From Chaetoceros tenuissimus (taxonomy: Eukaryota > Bacillariophyta > Thalassiosirophyceae > Chaetocerotales > Chaetocerotaceae): a stretch of DNA of 64,000 bases. The stretch's first letter is position 1, and the number at the start of each line of letters is the position of its first letter. Of this stretch, positions 53,319 to 63,268 are shown in pieces. Location of the stretch: assembly GCA_021927905.1 (NCBI GenBank), contig BLLK01000047.1:2728001-2792000 (forward strand), written 5' to 3'. The position numbers were made by a program, and so were the translations under genes. The notes beneath the pieces were generated by a model. The model was not told the DNA's origin. It ran no database searches and saw only the letters and a program-made list of their open reading frames with translations.

Positions 53319-53840
53319 TAGAGACAGAATGTAATCAATTGAAGAGTTATATTATGTTACATTCCGTATGTACATGAACTTGTAAAATAGAAAAGAAAAA
53401 ATCTAATTTGCCTATGGAAGAAAAACATTACTGAATCTCAGATTCTAATAAATGTGATTATCACAAACTCTGTTTACGTCGATTTTTTCGAATTTACAGT
53501 TAAAATCAAAACCAAACCTCTACGAGGCTCCAATGACTATTTATTTTATGTCATGAGACACATTGGTACCTGTACTTAAATGACAACCAACAATAATAGG
53601 TTATGAACAAAAGATCTTTCAATCCTTCTAGCTAGGTAAGGTACGTCCAAAAGGGAAATTGTCATCACTTCTATGGTACGGATCACGGTATCTCCCATCT
53701 CCCATCATCACAATGAGTATTACTACACATACGTTATCACTTCAAGGAATAGTTGATAGACACCTTTGCTTTTTGGCTACCTCCCCTTCCTCTACTTCGA
53801 GTCCTTATTTTTCACAATCCAAATTGAAATTTGTGGCATC
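53319..53840. other. Intergenic, 522 bp
   Basis: Nothing recognisable; contains the promoter of the downstream mitochondrial gene. Confidence 0.45.
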
Positions 53841-55510
53841 ATGAGAAAGTCAACTTTACCCAAACTAACAAACCTGTTGACATCAAAGAATTTGTCTCTT
53901 CGCAACTTCTCTTCAAAGAAACAAAGACCAATCTTTGTAGCAGCGACCAAACAGCACGTGGGTAAAACTTCCACTTCACTTGCTCTTTTATCTGGACTAC
54001 AAAAGAGATTTGATAAGGTTGGATTCATTAAGCCCGTAGGTGAGTTACATGCTAGTGTCATCTAGATCAGAATACCACTTTATAGAAGTTTTTCATCAGA
54101 ACTCATCTTGTCTCACATTCACAAATTGCTTTAGGTCAGCAACATGTACCAGTTTATTCTGATTTTCTTGACAAAGAAATAAGAGTGTAAGTTTAAGATC
54201 AGAACGTCCATCAACCTTCATATGTATCTCATACAAAATGTTTCAACAACCGATAGTGATAAAGATGTTTGTTTGATGAGAGAAAGGTTTAATCTAGATC
54301 ATATTGACTACGAACACATGAGTCCTGTCATTATTCCTCGTGGGTATACAAAGAAATATATTGAAGGTGAAATTACACACAAGGACCAATTGGATAAAGT
54401 CATGGATTCTTATCATCATGTCGAAAAAGTTAGTGATATTACTCTAATGGAAGGTGAGAATGTTGAAAAATTGTTTACAGAGATTAGACAAGAAATTCGA
54501 TGCTAACAAACTTATAGGCACAGGGCATTGTGCAGTTGGAAGCATCGTTGGAGTAAATAATGCACAAGTAGCATCGATGATTGGAGCAGATGTTGTTCTT
54601 GTTGCAAACGGTGGGTTAGGATCTGCTTTTGATGAACTAGAACTGAACAGAATTATTTGTCAGCATTATGGAGTCCGAGTAGCAGGAGTAGTTATCAACA
54701 AAGTTCGTCCAGATAAATACGATCAAACGAAGTACTACATGACAAAGGTTTTGAAGGTGAGAATATTACTCTCCTAACTCATTTCTTTTTTCGTTATATG
54801 AAATTTTCTTACAACTTTTAACACAAAAGGAAACATGGGGAGTTCCTCTCATCGGTTGTGTCCCAGATAGACCATTTCTTGGCTGTCCGGCCTTGATGGA
54901 TTTGGAACACATTTTTAAAACTAAATTGATCAATGGCGAGCAGCATAGATACAGACATTATCAAATGAGCGAGATCAATCTCGTCACAACTTCCCTCTCC
55001 AGGTTTCTTGAAAATCTTCGGAATAAACCAAGTAGAACTCTCTATGTATGCCAGTAAGTGGGATTATGTTTGTGAAAGAGCAATGTACTTGTATTTTGCT
55101 TATCAAAATCTTATGACCATCTTTACTATAGTGTAACTCGAGATGATCTCATTCTTGGTTTCATGGCTGAGTACCAAAGAAGAAATAAAATAGAGGATGG
55201 AGCATTTGAGGCAGCTCTTTTGATCTGTGGACGTGGCGGTAAATATGAACTATCTCATGAAGTGAAAGACATGATTGTTGGTGAATCAGCTCCTGTGATG
55301 GTTGTTGAGTATTCCACGCACCAAGCGATGCAAAAGATACATGCTTACACCCCTAAATTCAATATTGATGATAGACATCGTGTGAATACAGCTGTTGAAC
55401 ATTATGAGCCATATATTGACTTTGATGAATTGTTAAGAAGAACCAAAGCTTCAGATTCTAGTTTTAATGAGCCAGGGACCGTTTCATTTTCTGATCTTAA
55501 AAAACTTTAA
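53841..55510 (+). CDS. Mitochondrial BioD-like/DRTGG-domain protein (COG0857 type)
   Basis: Six exons: 53841-54039, 54135-54186, 54257-54453, 54518-54756, 54830-55053 and 55132-55510; 429 aa. A Lys/Arg/Ser-rich presequence (about 1-28) suggests mitochondria. Then a BioD/dethiobiotin-synthetase-like P-loop domain: IFVAATKQHVGKTSTSLALL and KVGFIKPVG; after the third intron TGHCAVGSIVGVNNAQVASM and VLVANGGLGSAFDELELN. A DRTGG domain follows (about 240-400; VTRDDLILGFMAEYQRR, LLICGRGG). This architecture is the N-terminal half of some phosphotransacetylases, with no phosphotransacetylase domain here. A ligand-binding or regulatory role is possible; biochemistry unknown. Splice choices keep the reading frame throughout. 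Confidence 0.85.
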
Positions 55511-55821
55511 AAATGTTGTAAACATAGCAAGATATTTATCATGATGTGATAGTACACTATTACGCCGCATTGCCACATTGCCGCATTCAATGCCAATTAA
55601 AATTGGACGTAGTATAGGGGGGACTTACAGACGTAACCGGAAATAGAAATGGGACTAAAACCATATCGGGATAAAGGGAAGTCCAGCTACCACACACATC
55701 AACATCTACGCAGCTGCCATCTTCTCAATTTCGACGAAAAAAAGAAATCTTTTTGATTTTCAACTGATTACATACAAGTTGTACTGTATACCTTGTAATT
55801 TGGAGGGACAAGTATTTGAAG
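55511..55821. other. Intergenic, 311 bp
   Basis: No gene is seen. Includes the repeated gccgcattg(cc) motif at 55564-55590. Confidence 0.4.
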
Positions 55822-57459
55822 ATGGCGGTGAGTGCATTAGTATCGCATTTAAATTTTTGATTTCCTGGACTATTTCTGACCTATCTTTTGCATCTGTTTC
55901 CAATTTTTGACTTGGCTTTTTCAGGAAGACAAACCAGAGGAGAAGACTACTACTGAGCCAGAGGCTGAGGTCAAAGAGGAGCCAGAAAAGACTGAGGAGA
56001 CTTCAGAGAAAGTAGAGGAGGAAGTTGAGAAGGAGGATGTTGCAGTAGATGAAGAGGAAGGAGTGAAAGAGGAAAAGAAGCCTCGTAAGGGGACAAAACC
56101 AAACAGATCTTTCCGTTCAAACCGTGCAGTTTTTCATCAATCTGACAACTCTGACCCTAGCTGCCGTGTGTATGTTGGAAATCTAGCATGGGAGGTAACA
56201 TGGAAAGAGCTAAAAGATCATATGAAGCAGGGAGGATGTGAAGTGACTCGTGCTGATATTTTGGCGTCTCCTGATGGTCGTTCAAAGGGATGTGGAATTG
56301 TTGAGTTTGAATCTGCAGAAGGAGCACAGCGTGCACTCCTTATGAATGATACTGAATTGATGGGAAGGCAAATTTTTGTACGCGAAGATCGTGAAACCGG
56401 AAAGGGAGGTGGATATTATACTCAAAAACCAGTTTCTGGAACTGGAGGAGGACGTGTAAGTGGAGAGGAGAAACAGACTTGTAGAGTTTATGTTGGAAAT
56501 CTTTCTTGGGATGTAGCATGGCAAGATCTTAAAGATCACATGAGATCTGCTGGAAATGTTGTACATGCTGAAGTTATGACTGATGCAAGTGGACGTTCAA
56601 AGGGATGTGGAATTGTTGAATTTTCGACTCCAGAGGAAGCGAAGGAAGCATGTAGTACTCTTTCTGATTCTGATTTGAAGGGACGTATGATTTTTGTACG
56701 CGAAGATAGAGAGACTACTGCAAGTGCAGGTGGACATGGAGGCCGTGGGCAACGTGGAGGAACATCTGTATACGTTGGAAACTTGAGCTATGAAACCTCA
56801 TGGCAAGGTAAGATGATGAAAATTGAATGCACCAATGCTAAAAAATGAACATGAAGAAATGTTGCTCACAAACAAAATATTTGATAGATCTAAAGGACCA
56901 CATGCGCCAAGCTGGAAATGTTGATCAGGTGAGATAGTTCATTTTTTTCTTTCATCTATATTGCACTTATAACTATAACTTGTACTAACGACGACCACTT
57001 TCATTTTATCAGGCCAATATTCTCAAGAACGACGATGGTCGTTCAAAGGGTTGTGGTATTGTAGTATACCAAAGTCCGCGTGACGCTACTCGTGCAATTC
57101 GTGAGCTTCAAAATTCTGAATTGAATGGTAGACCAATCTTTGTCAGAGAAGATCGTGAACAGGGAGGTAAGCGTGGATATGGAGGCAACAAAGCACAAAC
57201 AGGTGTAAAGCCAGGGTGTCAATTGTTTGTTGGAAATCTCAGCTTTGATACTACTTGGAAGGAACTTAAAGACCACTTCCGTCAATGTGGAGAAGTAGAA
57301 CGCGTAGAAGTTATGGAGGGCGCAGGTGGCAAGAAGAAGGGTTTTGGAACTGTAAGATTTACAAATGCAAAGGATGCAAAGAATGCTATTGAAAGCTTGG
57401 ATGGTGTCGAGCTTCAAGGACGTGCCCTTAAAGTCAAAATGGACGAAAAGGCTCGTTAA
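55822..57459 (+). CDS. RNA-binding protein with four RRM domains
   Basis: Four exons: 55822-55827 (only ATGGCG), 55925-56807, 56888-56928 and 57013-57459; 458 aa. The N-terminus (1-65) is acidic (EEKTTTEPEAEVKEEPEKTE), then basic. RRMs: about 80-155, about 185-260, about 285-360 (split by two introns) and about 375-452. Each has an RNP2-like (V/L)(Y/F)VGNL(A/S) and RNP1 (K/R)G(C/F)G(I/T)V.F. In RRMs 1-3 the RNP1 aromatic is Cys (SKGCGIVEF or SKGCGIVVY); only RRM4 has Phe (KKGFGTVRF). The layout recalls hnRNP M/MYEF2 or yeast Gbp2-like proteins (four RRMs, nuclear or cytoplasmic mRNA binding). The 6-bp first exon is unusual but its splice sites (GCG|gtgagt, cag|GAA) are strong and in phase 0. 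Confidence 0.9.
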
Positions 57460-57990
57460 TAATAATAAAACACCAACTGCAATAAACTTAAATTGCATTT
57501 CATGTTGCTATCGCCATCATATTCTTGTAGTTCATGTATTGTATTTTGTGACAAGTGGTTTTTACGATTAATAGTGTTTTTCTTTTCATACTGACAGTGA
57601 AATAAAGGATTCTTGGCAAAACATATCCGCTATTTTCATCCTTCATCGCTACCATTCTTCAATGATGTAATCTCAGTCATCATTCCATATACTTTTGATT
57701 TCTCCACAATCCACAACTTCTTGCCAAAAAGTCATGCTAGGCGTGAATAATCATGCGCAAGTGGCGTAATGAGACAAATATCCTGACTCCCAACCTGAAA
57801 TGGAACTGGAAATGAGGTGTCCAGTGTCGTCATTGTACGTCCATTTCGAAGCAACACTTTCACACTTTATTACAAGGATATGTAAAAATATTCGTACCAC
57901 GTAGATAGTTTTATTACATCTTGCATCCAATATTTTCTCGTATTGGTATTCGTTTGGAGCTTGAGGTCCCTTCAATCTAGATTTCATCTC
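57460..57990. other. Intergenic, 531 bp
   Basis: No gene is seen. The frame upstream of the next gene's ATG is open from a TTG at 57943, but that is not a plausible start. Confidence 0.45.
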
Positions 57991-59127
57991 ATGCCGCGAA
58001 TCATGACTCCTAAAAATCTATTCCTATTCTCATACATCACTTCCTCGATGATGTATTGTACAGGATTCATTCCTTGTCCGTCAAGAAAACGAGTTACACA
58101 AGACGGAATATTTCATTCTCAAGATGACAAAAGTCTTGAAAACTTTGTTCATGAAGAATCTCATGATAAAATGAGACGCAATTTTTTTGGCTCTTTCATA
58201 CCCATCATGTCCTTGTTGTCTAATCCACAAAGTAGCTTTGCAGCAGTGAAGGCGAAAGGAGCCGCTGAGTACGATCTTGAATTCTACATGAGAAATCTAG
58301 TCAAGGGAAATAATGATAGAGAAGGAAACATCAAAGCGACACCTCCACCCCCTCTACCACCAACTAGAAATCTAGCTATTGGATCGAATACATCATTCAT
58401 TACGTCAATAATTAATGATGAATTGAACTCCGATTGCATAGCTATTAGGACCCTTTCTCAGATTACAAAAGTTCCAAACGAAGAAATAGCTCAAATGATC
58501 AGAGAGTTTAGGGAGAAGTTTGCAAAAGCTTTTGGTACTAGAGCCAAGTGGCAGAAAGAGTCGGTGACAGATGAATATTATTTTGACTTGACATGCTACT
58601 CATTGTACCGAACAGCTGCTGTTTTGATTCCAAGCGATTACAAATTACGAGAGGAATGGGTAAAGCTTCTGGGGAAAGAGATTTATTCAAACATAAAGAA
58701 ATACTCTGCCATAAATAAAGAACCCAAAACGCTTACAGATTCCATACCAGTGATGGTAGACATTCTAGAAGCTTTCAAAAGAAATAACTTTATTTCTACA
58801 TACAGGCTAGGTGATAAGAATGATGATTTCAGAACTGGATTGAATATTTTCGATTCTTATGATAATGAGGATATAGATAGTGGTTTGACAGTGAATTGCT
58901 TGATATCACTTCTTCGACCAGCAACCCTCACCAGTTCTCTACAGACTGTAGGTGAAGGAAGCAGATTCATGCCTGAATTCATTGGAACTTCTATAGCTGC
59001 GATGTGGCGAGAAGAGATGGGATTAAAAGTGGACTATGAGACATACTTCGTAGATGAAGAATATCGACCAAACCCAAAAGACTACTTTCCAAGCGAGCAA
59101 CTTCTACAATATAGCATTAGGAAGTGA
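57991..59127 (+). CDS. Probable thylakoid-lumen protein, unknown
   Basis: Single exon, 378 aa, ATG at 57991. The N-terminus is a hydrophobic signal ending about SMMYCTGFIPCPS, then a hydrophilic transit part, then a second signal KMRRNFFGSFIPIMSLLSNP ending SSFAAV; the bipartite pattern with RR points to the thylakoid lumen by the Tat pathway. The mature part (about 85 on) begins KAKGAAEYDLEFYMRNLV. It has a Pro-rich linker (PPPPLPP) and a helical domain (RAKWQKESVTDEYYFDLTCY) with a DUF-like look that I do not recognise. The 3' end is followed by a tandem partial copy (59145-59254). Confidence 0.75.
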   Translation: MPRIMTPKNLFLFSYITSSMMYCTGFIPCPSRKRVTQDGIFHSQDDKSLENFVHEESHDKMRRNFFGSFIPIMSLLSNPQSSFAAVKAKGAAEYDLEFYMRNLVKGNNDREGNIKATPPPPLPPTRNLAIGSNTSFITSIINDELNSDCIAIRTLSQITKVPNEEIAQMIREFREKFAKAFGTRAKWQKESVTDEYYFDLTCYSLYRTAAVLIPSDYKLREEWVKLLGKEIYSNIKKYSAINKEPKTLTDSIPVMVDILEAFKRNNFISTYRLGDKNDDFRTGLNIFDSYDNEDIDSGLTVNCLISLLRPATLTSSLQTVGEGSRFMPEFIGTSIAAMWREEMGLKVDYETYFVDEEYRPNPKDYFPSEQLLQYSIRK

Positions 59128-59254
59128 TGAAAAATAGGATAGATGAGACATACTTCTTAGATGAAGAATATCGACCTAACCCAAAAGACTACTTTCCAAG
59201 TGAGGAACTTCTACAATATGCATTATGAAGTTGAAAGTGATGAAAATAGGATAG
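59038..59254. repeat. Tandem duplication of the last coding segment, 107 bp
   Basis: Copy A (59038-59144) covers the last 30 codons, the stop and the start of the 3' UTR. Copy B (59145-59254) repeats it with about 90% identity, sharing gaagaatatcgac and ggataga. Copy B carries a TAG four codons in (ttcttag versus ttcgtag), so it is non-coding. Confidence 0.85.
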
Positions 59255-59679
59255 ACCAAATCATTTGTATGCTAGCTAGCTAAGATAGCCATTCAGATTT
59301 AAAACGTATCTTTTGTTTTACTTTTCCTCTTCATTGGCATTCAAAGAAATACCCTGGGGATTATGCTATTCAAACACATTTCTAAAGCATAAGCATCTGC
59401 TTTGTTGTGATTCTCAAAAACGGGCTTCTTTGGAGTCTTTTTGCGAGCACTACGTATCTAGTTTCGTTCTTGTTGTTATGGAAAAAATTGTTCTGGTTGT
59501 TATTTCATCAAAGTTAAGAAAAAGACTATGCAGTGATTTGAACAAAGATGTTTTAAAGTCTTATTCTAATTCTTTTTGAAATGCAAAACTTTCCTCCAGA
59601 AATCTTTCTGCACCTCTATCTAATATCTGCTCATGTTACAAGAGTACTCGTACAAAGATAATGGTGAAGTAAATCTAAT
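59255..59679. other. Intergenic, 425 bp
   Basis: AT-rich with no gene recognised. Confidence 0.45.
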
Positions 59680-59919
59680 TTACTGAGCACCCCAGTCGCG
59701 AAGAAGCTTGTTTCTCTTGGTTGGATCAATTCTAACATCAGAAGCACTGGTGAGGAACCATACCCCAAATCCAGAGCAAAATGAAACTGCAAATCCCAGG
59801 ATGACGATCAGAGGGTAGGTAGCTGGGTCGGAAAGCATCTTCGCCTTCACATTGTTGTGAGCATCAGCTCTGATTGCCTTATCATAGATAGTTGCCATTC
59901 CACGACGGCTTTGAGCCAT
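59680..59919 (-). CDS. B12D/MLRQ-family small mitochondrial inner-membrane protein
   Basis: Single exon, 79 aa. After a hydrophilic N-terminus (AQSRRGMATIYDKAIRADAH) comes a single membrane helix (YPLIVILGFAVSFCSGFGVWFL) and a C-terminus VRIDPTKRNKLLRDWGAQ. The helix plus D(P)xxR....R(D/W) tail fits PF06522-type B12D/MLRQ (NDUFA4-like) proteins, which associate with respiratory complex I or IV. Size is typical (70-90 aa). Confidence is limited by the shortness of the family signature. Confidence 0.75.
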   Translation of the reverse strand: MAQSRRGMATIYDKAIRADAHNNVKAKMLSDPATYPLIVILGFAVSFCSGFGVWFLTSASDVRIDPTKRNKLLRDWGAQ

Positions 59920-60392
59920 TGCCTTTCTGTTATCAGCAAGAGATAGGGGATATGTTAGTCAAAATAAATCATCAAAGGTTGACATCACAAAAGAACTCCT
60001 CTTTTCACAAAAGTGAAGCCGAAAGATATGTGTGTATACGTATGCAGCTTGATCATCCTTCTATTGCTACGCTCTCGTCACTGTTCAGCATCTGCCACAA
60101 CATCTTACCTGCTTACTGTTCTAAATGCGTTGTTAAACATGGTTGTAGTATTTCTTCTGATGTAGATGATCTTTTTATGAAATGAAGATTAGTTGCCATC
60201 ATCTTCTATCAAAAGCACCTCTGCCGGAGTTCAAGTAGAGTTCGTATTTTAATCTTGACATCTTGACACGTGGGGCCATAGTAATCAGTGTCAATTGAGT
60301 CTTTTCGAAAATGATGTGATGTCAAGATTTTACAAAGGAAAAACAGCTGGCTAACACTGCTTGTGCAATAGAATTCAAAAAGAACATACAAC
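59920..60392. promoter_or_regulatory. Divergent intergenic region, B12D / GTPase
   Basis: This 473-bp spacer separates divergent genes. No motif was assigned; the only frame (to 60185) opens at a non-productive start. Confidence 0.4.
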
Positions 60393-61937
60393 ATGATCTA
60401 CTACAAAAAACATATGATTGTATCAGATATTATACCATATTTTCTTCGAGACCACGGCTCTCTTGCAGCTTTCTTTGGCTGTCTGAGCTATGCATTGTTC
60501 TCAGTCCATTGGGTGCTTTCAACAGATTGGGAGTCAAAGTTTAATTGGGTTTCAGTCATCGTTTGCATGACAGGTATATTATATCTCCATTATTCAAACG
60601 CTTTACTTATACATCAGTACGAATCACTCTTCTTTTCAATATGGGTACTATTATTCCTTTATCATTTATCAGTATGGAAGTCAAATTATGGAAAGATACA
60701 TAAGGCCCTTGAATCCAGTCCAATTGTTGCATCTCTGAAACCATTTGATGGGTCTATTTTCAGATATTTTGTTACAATACCTACGATGAAAAATGCTGCT
60801 GGTCAATGGGATTCACCGCCATTTCGAAATACGATACATATTATACTCTTGTGTCTATATGCTTTTTTGATGGCGTTACATACCATACCTTATTTCACAC
60901 CTATGGAATGTATAGGTGAAGCATCAAGAAATTGCTGTCGTTATAACTACGTCATGAATAAGTTCAACACTCAATCATTGAATATAAATTACTGCTCCGG
61001 ACCAGTGAGGATAGCATTTGTTGGTAGCTGGTCAACTGGAAAAACTTCCATCATTAATGCATTACTTGGTCATACTTACTCCACTGCTCAAATATCTCCG
61101 TCGCCTAGTACCGATAAATTTGTTTGTATAGCATTAGGTGCAAGCTATAATGATCCTATTAGGTCCGATGATTATGATTTAAGGAAAAATTGCGATTTAA
61201 TCAGCCATATCAGTAAGTAATATTCATATCACTTTGCTCAGATTTCTCGTTTTATGAATACAGGAAGTCTCACCATAGTAATTTTTGCTTCAGACGAAAT
61301 CACATACGACGTTTGTGGAAATACACAGCCAAATACAGTCGATATTGCTGATATGAATTCTGAATTTGAGGATTTTGTCTTCTTCGATACACCTGGATTC
61401 CAGCAAGAATACACTAATGATTGCTCCTATGAAGTATTCTACAAACAATTAATTGAAAAAATGGATTTCGTTTATGTTGTATGGGATGTAAATCATGGAA
61501 AGATTGATGAGAGTTTTTCGTCCTTGTTTCAAAATAAAGCCCATGGTGTAGATTATGAAATGATTTTCAATCGCTATGATGACCAAGCAGGCAATGGTAT
61601 CTCATTTCTCAATCAGCAGTATGCCAAGATGACAAAAGGACATGAATTGTTGTCAGAGGGATATGTACTTAAGCTTCATGAAAACAGAACCAAATATCAA
61701 AATGAATTTGTAGAAGATATCCGTTCACTTCGCACCAAGATTCTCTCTGTAAACCAAACTGTTCATGACCAAAGAAAGCTCACAATGAAAGAAAATTTGA
61801 TAAGATATCGAAGTAAAATCACTGGTTTTGACTCACTGCGGAAAATTAAGATGGCAGATAGAATGATTCAGAAAGATCTAAACATTCATATGAAACCAGT
61901 GCATAGTCACTTTGAAAAATTCGGTTTTGAACTATGA
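60393..61937 (+). CDS. Membrane-anchored dynamin/EHD-like GTPase
   Basis: Two exons, 60393-61212 and 61264-61937, 497 aa, with a 51-bp intron. Four hydrophobic segments come first (about 25-44, 52-75, 81-97 and 149-168). A G domain follows: G1 IAFVGSWSTGKTSIINALLG (about 207-226), a G2-like TDKFVCIAL, G3 DTPG in FVFFDTPGF (about 315) and G4 NRYD in MIFNRYDDQ. The NRYD variant of NKxD is common in dynamin-superfamily proteins. The C-terminus is helical with several KENLIRYRSKIT segments. Membrane remodelling or tethering is plausible; which membrane is unknown. Convergent with the CBP3-WW gene, 44 bp apart. Confidence 0.85.
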
Positions 61938-61981
61938 GATGGAAATTTGAGATTTAAAAATAAAGACTTCAAATATCATGA

Positions 61982-62917
61982 TTATTCTGGCTTTTGCCAA
62001 CTGGTTCTATCAGTTTCAGTGTTCCAATAATATGGTTCACCAGCATCCGTTAATACTCGGACCCAATTATTGTCATAGAATTTCAATCCACTTAATGCAT
62101 TTGTTGCTTCCTCTTCCCCTCCATCAACTTTCTCAGCTATTTCATTGTTACTTTCAGGAATCTCTTCTCCAATAAATGGTGACAAGTCTGGTAAATTTCC
62201 CCATGCGATTCTTCCTTCATCAAAATAGTCATCTGGAAGTTTGTAAACAATGTTTTCCAGTTGATATTCGACGTACGCTCCTAGTCTTCTAATCAAATGG
62301 TCATCAACATCTTCAGTTCCACCAAGAACATGTCTCCATACGGCATCACAAACAATTTCAAATCTCTTCTTTTGATCATCTGGAAACTCCTGGAAAGCAT
62401 GATCGTATTGTGTGCAATGTAAAAAGGTTGCCTGTTGTGCATCCTTGAGATGTTTGTTAACAGTCAATTCATGTACACCTGAAGACCTTATTCTTGCTCT
62501 TGTGTCATTCCAGAACAGATCAAAGAGTTCTTCCTGAACCATGAGGTTATATCCGTACTTTCCACTTTCTTTATCTTCTGGAGTATTGTAAGCTAGTAGT
62601 CTACGGTGAAGAAACCAAATATGCATGGAAAGCATTGCATGCATAGGTCGAAAATCAGACCCAACTTTTTTCATTCCATACCATTCAGGATTTGATGCTT
62701 GATACTGTGCTGCATTAAACAAAGCACTAGCAAACTTAATGCGATGCTGTTGAGCGGAAATAGAATATCTGTTTGCAAAGTCTTTCATTGTGTTGAGATT
62801 CATCTTTGTAGAAGAGTAATTTCTTTGCTGACTCTTGATGTAGTTCATCATGCTCTTTTCAGACACCAGAGACTTGCTCCATTTCGAGCAAATTGAGGAC
62901 ACTAGTTGAGGATTCAT
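61982..62917 (-). CDS. UQCC1: Ubiquinol-cytochrome c chaperone (CBP3/UQCC1) with C-terminal WW domain
   Basis: Single exon, 311 aa. The N-terminus looks like a mitochondrial presequence. The CBP3 domain spans about 60-230: FRPMHAMLSMHIWFLHRRLL, LMVQEELFDLFWNDTRARIR and SSGVHELTVNKHLKDAQQA, strongly conserved with human UQCC1 and yeast Cbp3. It assists translation and maturation of cytochrome b for complex III. The C-terminus (about 280-311) is a clear WW domain: NNWVRVLTDAGEPYYWNTET then TSWQKPE, with both Trp and the YYWN/T..T core. CBP3 proteins elsewhere lack WW domains as far as I know. The WW domain probably binds a Pro-rich partner, such as a nascent-chain or assembly factor. Confidence 0.92.
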   Translation of the reverse strand: MNPQLVSSICSKWSKSLVSEKSMMNYIKSQQRNYSSTKMNLNTMKDFANRYSISAQQHRIKFASALFNAAQYQASNPEWYGMKKVGSDFRPMHAMLSMHIWFLHRRLLAYNTPEDKESGKYGYNLMVQEELFDLFWNDTRARIRSSGVHELTVNKHLKDAQQATFLHCTQYDHAFQEFPDDQKKRFEIVCDAVWRHVLGGTEDVDDHLIRRLGAYVEYQLENIVYKLPDDYFDEGRIAWGNLPDLSPFIGEEIPESNNEIAEKVDGGEEEATNALSGLKFYDNNWVRVLTDAGEPYYWNTETDRTSWQKPE

Positions 62918-63268
62918 TTGGTCCGGTCTGTTGTAGTCTATCTATATTGTAGATCGTCAAAGCTTCTAATAGTAGAAGGTTAGTAATTACATCATGGAAT
63001 TGCATAAAAATTTCATTTTCTTTTGAACCACGTTACCGTAACCCTGAAGGGTAGGTGTATATAGGATAAAATTGGACCCCCCTTCACACACACATCAGTT
63101 TGAGGAAGATCCATCCAATCGTATCTTTCTTGCTCTACGTCATCGGATCCAACAAACCAACAGAACAAAATAGTTTTGCATGATGTTGGATGTATGAATG
63201 TGAACATGATATGCATCACTAATTGAAATAAACACATTTCAACTTTGACATCAACCTGAACTGCAACC
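62918..63268. promoter_or_regulatory. Divergent intergenic region, CBP3-WW / cyclophilin
   Basis: This 351-bp spacer holds two 5' ends. No defined motif. Confidence 0.4.
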
